Shown here: piece after piece, positions 59,566-64,000 of the stretch
Layout: the number at the start of each line of letters is the position of its first letter
Numbering within the stretch: the first letter of the stretch is position 1
Made by a program: the position numbers and the translations under genes
The notes under the pieces: generated by a model
Told to the model about the DNA's origin: nothing
The model's input: only the letters and a program-made list of their open reading frames with translations
Database searches by the model: none
Assembly: GCF_030445035.2 (NCBI RefSeq)
Contig: NC_080702.1
Span: 30,379,843-30,443,842, forward strand
DNA: 64,000 nucleotides
Reading direction: 5' to 3'
From: Dasypus novemcinctus
Taxonomy: Eukaryota > Chordata > Mammalia > Cingulata > Dasypodidae

Positions 59566-60734
59566 TTATCTTGATGGGTTTAATCAGTTCCTTAGCTTCT
59601 TTGTCTGTTCTTGGGGATTAATTAGCTGTTCATGCATAAATGTTATATCTTCTGTTTGTCACTTTGTTCTTCTTACTCCATTTTCTTGTTGCTGGCTAAG
59701 TTCATTTTGAAGGGAAATATTAGGGCCAGGGAAAGCAAAATGTGTAAGAAAAGAAAATGTATAAAGTAGTATTGGTAATAAATGTTAACAGAGCAACAAT
59801 ATGAGATCTGGGAGAATGGTTATTAGACTCATGTAAGCTGTGTAGATTTATAGCAGTAAGTATAGTACCTATAATGAGACAGTCAACTGAATATGGGGAG
59901 GAATATAGTATGAATTAAAAGGTCAGTGTTTTCATGAGAGAGGGAAAGAGAAAAGAAAGACAATAATATCAAGAGTGGATAAAAGACAGAAAACAGAACA
60001 AAGGTACTAGAAATTAAAATCAGACAATTTGGGGGCCAAAGAAAGGGAGGTGGAGTGTAAGAGAAACAGTAGATGTCAGAGGATAGAAAGATGTGGGGGA
60101 AAGGGAATAGTGTAGGTGGCCAAAATCAATACACACAGAAAAGAGGAAATGGAGGATGAGGAAACACAGCAAGTGTGAAGTGCTCCGTGCAGCACCTATT
60201 ATATAAAGAAAATAAAATAAAATAAGTAGAAAAAGAGAGAAAAGAAAAAAAAAGAAAAGAGAAAAAGTGGGTGGGCAAAGAAAAGGGGGGAGGGAACAAG
60301 CAAGATAAAGAAAAAGAGAAAAAAACTAAGTAAATGAAAAAAGACCTTGGGGAATAAAATGGGAGAAAAGACCAGGAGACAATGCAATATTAGCAACAAC
60401 AAACAACAAAAAAAGCAGAAACACCAAGGGCTAGGGTAATCCAGGACCTCAGATGGACCTCAGGGTGTGGTGGATTCAGGTATGGGAAGTCTGTGATATT
60501 GCAGACTGAAGGTGTGTGTGTCTCTGGAGCGTGGACCACCAGATTTTATGGGACACAGACCTGGGAACCATGCATCTGGTTAACTGTGGGCCTAGGAGCA
60601 CTGCAGCACAACACAGCCTTCAGGGATCCTTGCAGCTGGGCACCAGCCCTAGGAGGAGGGATCCTGCCCACAACCTCTGACCTCTGTGTCAGAAACCGCA
60701 AGTTTCACCTCTTGCAAGTTGTCTGTGCTCCCTT

Positions 60735-61075
60735 GAGAAAAAAATATTAGGATCAGAGAAGAGGAAGGAGATATGAAGAGAAAAAGAATAATAGTTTTAA
60801 TAAAAATAGAAAAGTTAGAAGAGGCATGATACAAGAGCTAGGAACATAAGTAATATGGGTTAAATTTTTTAAAAATTGCAAAGGAAGAAGAATAAAAAAT
60901 GTGGAAAGTAAAAAATGAAAAAGGAACAAAATATAAAAAATAGAATGATTTAAAAGTCTGGAATGATTCATGTGAAGGGAGGAAAAGAAGAAGAAATAAA
61001 AACCTAAACAGGTGAAATGAAAGGAAAACAGCAAAAAACAGAAGATAGAAAAATTAAGGAAAGTAAAGAAATAAG
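60735..61075 (-). repeat. Older L1 5' UTR fragment
   Basis: GAAAAAAATATTAGGATCAG at 60740 resembles the ORF1-proximal 5' UTR of copy B (GGGAAATATTAGGGCCAGGG), followed by A-rich sequence. Short and diverged. Confidence 0.45.
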
Positions 61076-62835
61076 GTAGTTAGAGGAAGAGGTGAGCCAA
61101 AATGGCAATGAAGTTAATGCACCCACATCATCTCTCCTACAAAAAATGTCCAAGTTTGGACAAAATCCTGCCTGAGTGAGCTGTTTTGGGAACCCACAAA
61201 GCAGGAGGCTTCTGGACCCTGATCCAGAGAAAGCATGACAAAAAGTGTCATAGTTCAAGGTAAAACCTTGGATTTCTGCCCCTCCTCAAGGTCAAGGAGT
61301 CTTGGCTTTCCTCTTGCAGGTCACACAGCCAGAGAAGAAAAACCTTTGAGATTGGGAAAGTTCTGGTAAATGGTGGATAGGGGTCCTTCAACTGTGGGCT
61401 CAGTTGCTTAGATCCCCCTTTTTTTTTAGCTTTGAGGAGCATACCAAGTGTCTTGAGGAGAAACCAGGAATAGGAGAGAGGTGAATCTGTTGAGGCAGCA
61501 TGATTTACCTAATCTCTGTGGGTTACATCTGGGAGAAGGTGGAGCCAGGCAATTAAATAATCCTGAGGAATACACTTAAGGGAAGGGGTCAGTAGGAAGT
61601 GCTTGGTAGGCTTTCAAGATCTTATTTAGGGTCCCCAGCAAGGTGTGGGTGCTCTCTCAAAAAGAGACTGAGAGTCAATATTTTTTGTGGTGATTTGGTA
61701 CACCAGGGTCCCATTTGAATTTCAAAGGGGAGCTATCACACGGGCTTCCTGCTTCCCAGAAAGAGAGGGAAGTGAGGAAGGGAGAAAGGGGGAAGGACAG
61801 ATTCCTAATCAGTTCATTCAATTGAAAAAGTCAATCCTGCCCCTGGATGGGGACTCTTTTTGAGGAGCAGATTTACCCAGAAGGAGGGCTTGGGTTAGTC
61901 GAGGAGTTTCAGCCTTGAATTTGTAATGTTTCTGGTTCAGTCCCTAGTTCCTCTTAGAGTAGTGACCCATTGGATATTAGCTGCTACTTTGAGACAGGGA
62001 AATCCTAGGCATTCTCCTTGTATTAGCTTCTCTTGGGTGTCTTATTTTTCCTAAATAAAAGCTTAAGAAGGAAGTCTGGTATTTCTTATTGTTTGGTTTA
62101 CTCCTTCCTTAAGGGCTTATCTGTGGTTTTTTTTTTTTTTTACTTGTCTTTCCTTCCTCTTTATCTCCCCACCCATTTTTATGGTTTTTTTTTCCTTTTG
62201 TACAGTTAGGTTCTGCCAGCTTGTTTCTTGTTTGCTGTGCTTCCTCAATTTCCTCTTTTCCTTGTGTACTGATTTGGGCTACCAATGCTATCTCTTTTCC
62301 TTCCTACATCTTTCTATCTTCCATGTTCTGTTGTTGCTCTTATACTCCACCTGTCTCTGTTTAGCCCCCAATTTTTCTGTCTTTTTATTTCTAACACTTC
62401 TATTTTCTATCTTTTACTAACTCTTTATGTTATCATCCTTTCTTTTCTCATTCTCTCATGATCTTGCTAGCCTTGTAATTCATTCTATATTATTCTCCAT
62501 ATTCAGTTTCCCATTCCATTGTAGGTACTCCACTTTTTTATTCCTATAACTCTACACTGCTTAGATGAGTTTAATATTCATTCTCTTGGGTCTTATATAT
62601 ATCTTCTGCTGACATTTACTGTCAATACTATGATTATACTTCTTATTTTCTTATAACTTTTGTTTTCCCTAGCCATAATCCTTTTTCTTCAAGGAAACTT
62701 AGAAAACAACAAGGAAGTAGAATTAGAAGAACAAAGTTTGAGAAGGAAACTTAACACACCTACAAAAACAGCACCTAAATAAAATCTGAGAAAAGAAGGA
62801 GATGATAATCAACTGAACAAACCTATTAATACAAA

Positions 62836-64000
62836 GTGACCAGATGGCAACAAAAAATTACAGACCAAATGAATAATCAGAAAGACTTTGCACAGTCCAA
62901 TGAACAAACTAAAAGCAAGGAAGAGGAACAGAACATAGAACAACTAGTCAAAGCTCTCCAAACAAATATCATGGACCAACTTACTGAAGTGAAGGAAGAG
63001 ATTAAGGACATTAAGAAAACAATTTGAGAGCATATTGAAGAAATTTTAAACCTGCACAAAAAGATAGTGGAGGGAAACAGACTTGGCCCAGTGGTTAGGG
63101 TGTCTGTCTACCACATGGGAGGTCCGCAGTTCAAACCCTGGGCCTTCTTGACCCGTGTGGAACTGGCCCATGTGCAGTGCTGATGCTCACAAGGAGTGCC
63201 CTGCCACGCAGGGGTGTCCCCCACGTAGGGGAGCCCCACGCTGGCCCATGTGCAGTGCTGATGTGCGCAAGGAGTGCCACCCCCTGTAGGGGAGCCCCAC
63301 ATTCTAGGAGTGTGCCCCATAAGGAGAGCCACCCAGTGCGAAAGAAAGTGCAGCCTGCCCAGGAATGGCACCGCCCACACTTCCTGTGCCACTGACGACA
63401 ACAGAAGCGGACAAAGAAACAAGATGCAGCAAATAGATACAGAGAACAGACAACCGGGGGAGGGGGAAATTAAATAAATAAATCTTTAAAAAAAAGATAA
63501 TGGATATGATGGTGATGAATGGTTAACATTCAAGAATAAAAAGTACACTCAGCATATAACAACAGATCTTAAGAAGCAGAAGAAAGAATTAGTTATGTGG
63601 AAGATGGTATATCTGAAATCAAACAGATTGTAGTATTGATAGATTAAAAAGATAGAAAAAATATAGCATGGACTTTGAGTTTTGAATGACAAGGAAGCAC
63701 AGTGCACCCCAAACAGTATAAACATCAACAAGTTACCCCAAGACATATATTTGCCAAATTATCTGGAGTTCAAGACAAAGAGAAAATACTGAATGAATCA
63801 AGAAAAAAGGAAACCATCACATAAAAGGGAAGCTCAATAAAATTAAGTGTTGATTTCTCATCTGAAATCATGGAGGAAAGAAGGCAATGGAATGACATAT
63901 TCAAGGTACTAAAATTAAAAAAATCCAGTGAAAAATATTCAATCCACCAAAGATGGCATTGAAACATGACAGAGAGTTCAATATTTTCACAGATAAACAG
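62836..64000 (+). pseudogene. L1-D ORF1, broken and partial
   Basis: The family start ATGACCAGA reads GTGACCAGA, so the initiator is lost. The frame (WQQKITDQ to KDIKKTI) stops at 63025. A DAS SINE interrupts it at 63072-63493. ORF1 sequence resumes to the window end with further stops. Confidence 0.8.
63072..63493 (+). repeat. DAS SINE with an internal 78-bp tandem duplication
   Basis: Complete DAS SINE (head ACTTGGCCCAGTGGTTAGGG). 63163-63240 is repeated at 63241-63301 with a short internal deletion, both starting CTGGCCCATGTGCAGTGCTG. The flanking duplication is AGATA(G/A)TGGA-like (63062-63071 and 63494-63503). It splits L1 ORF1. Confidence 0.92.

Larger units (their letters stand above)
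51790..60735 (-). mobile_element. LINE-1 copy B, nearly full length, minus strand
   Basis: About 8.9 kb in one piece: 5' UTR 60735-59566 (short of the very 5' end), ORF1 59565-58599, ORF2 58526-54747, and a 3' UTR of about 2.95 kb (54746-51790). It is the best template here for the element's structure. Both ORFs are interrupted, so it is no longer active. Confidence 0.93.
61075..64000 (+). mobile_element. LINE-1 copy D, plus strand, runs off the window
   Basis: The 5' end is near 61085 (GAGCCAAAATGGCAATGAAG). A 5' UTR of about 1.75 kb leads to ORF1 at 62836, which is split by a DAS SINE and continues to the window end. It is more diverged than copies A and B. Confidence 0.8.

Overview
This is mammalian genomic DNA, most likely from an armadillo (Dasypus or a close xenarthran). 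The clearest sign is six copies of the DAS SINE, a tRNA-derived repeat typical of armadillos. Each intact copy begins with a tRNA-like head (box B reads GGTTCAAACCC) and ends in a (TAAA)n/CTTTAAAA tail. There is no bacterial, plasmid or CRISPR-type content.

One host gene is present, on the minus strand: an adhesion GPCR of the EGF-TM7 group, best matched to ADGRE2 (EMR2). Nineteen coding exons can be placed between 51166 (start codon) and 18395. In transcript order they encode a signal peptide (two exons), five EGF modules, a mucin-like stalk and GAIN domain ending in a GPS cleavage site (HL/S), and a seven-helix domain with a short cytoplasmic tail. Splice phases match across all joins, and the open frame totals 2493 nt (831 codons), close to human EMR2. 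Two points need attention. The EGF3 exon has CG instead of AG at its acceptor. The last recognised exon ends at a good donor with no stop codon, so the terminal exon is unresolved.

Layout: 1-7240, a plus-strand L1 with broken ORF1/ORF2. 7255-14900, a minus-strand mosaic of L1 5' ends. 15130-18150, older L1 pieces and a DAS SINE. 18395-24508, the seven-helix exons, with introns holding L1 fragments. 24600-29400, more L1 3' ends. 29829-35511, a GC-rich block with exons for the GAIN domain, stalk and EGF5-EGF2. 35677-48425, the large EGF2-EGF1 intron, filled with twin-primed L1s and a class II-like endogenous retrovirus (39545-45394). 50073-51166, the EGF1 and signal-peptide exons. 51790-60735, a nearly full-length minus-strand L1. 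61075-64000, a plus-strand L1 that runs off the end.

The most unusual content is in the repeats: an L1 lineage with a 3' UTR of about 3 kb and a conserved G-rich end, several 5'-inverted (twin-primed) insertions, head-to-tail L1 5' modules joined inside ORF1, and a retrovirus whose middle does not look like decayed pol. I see no evidence for a new defence or enzymatic system. All coordinates and motifs were read by eye; family names come from recognition, not from a database search.
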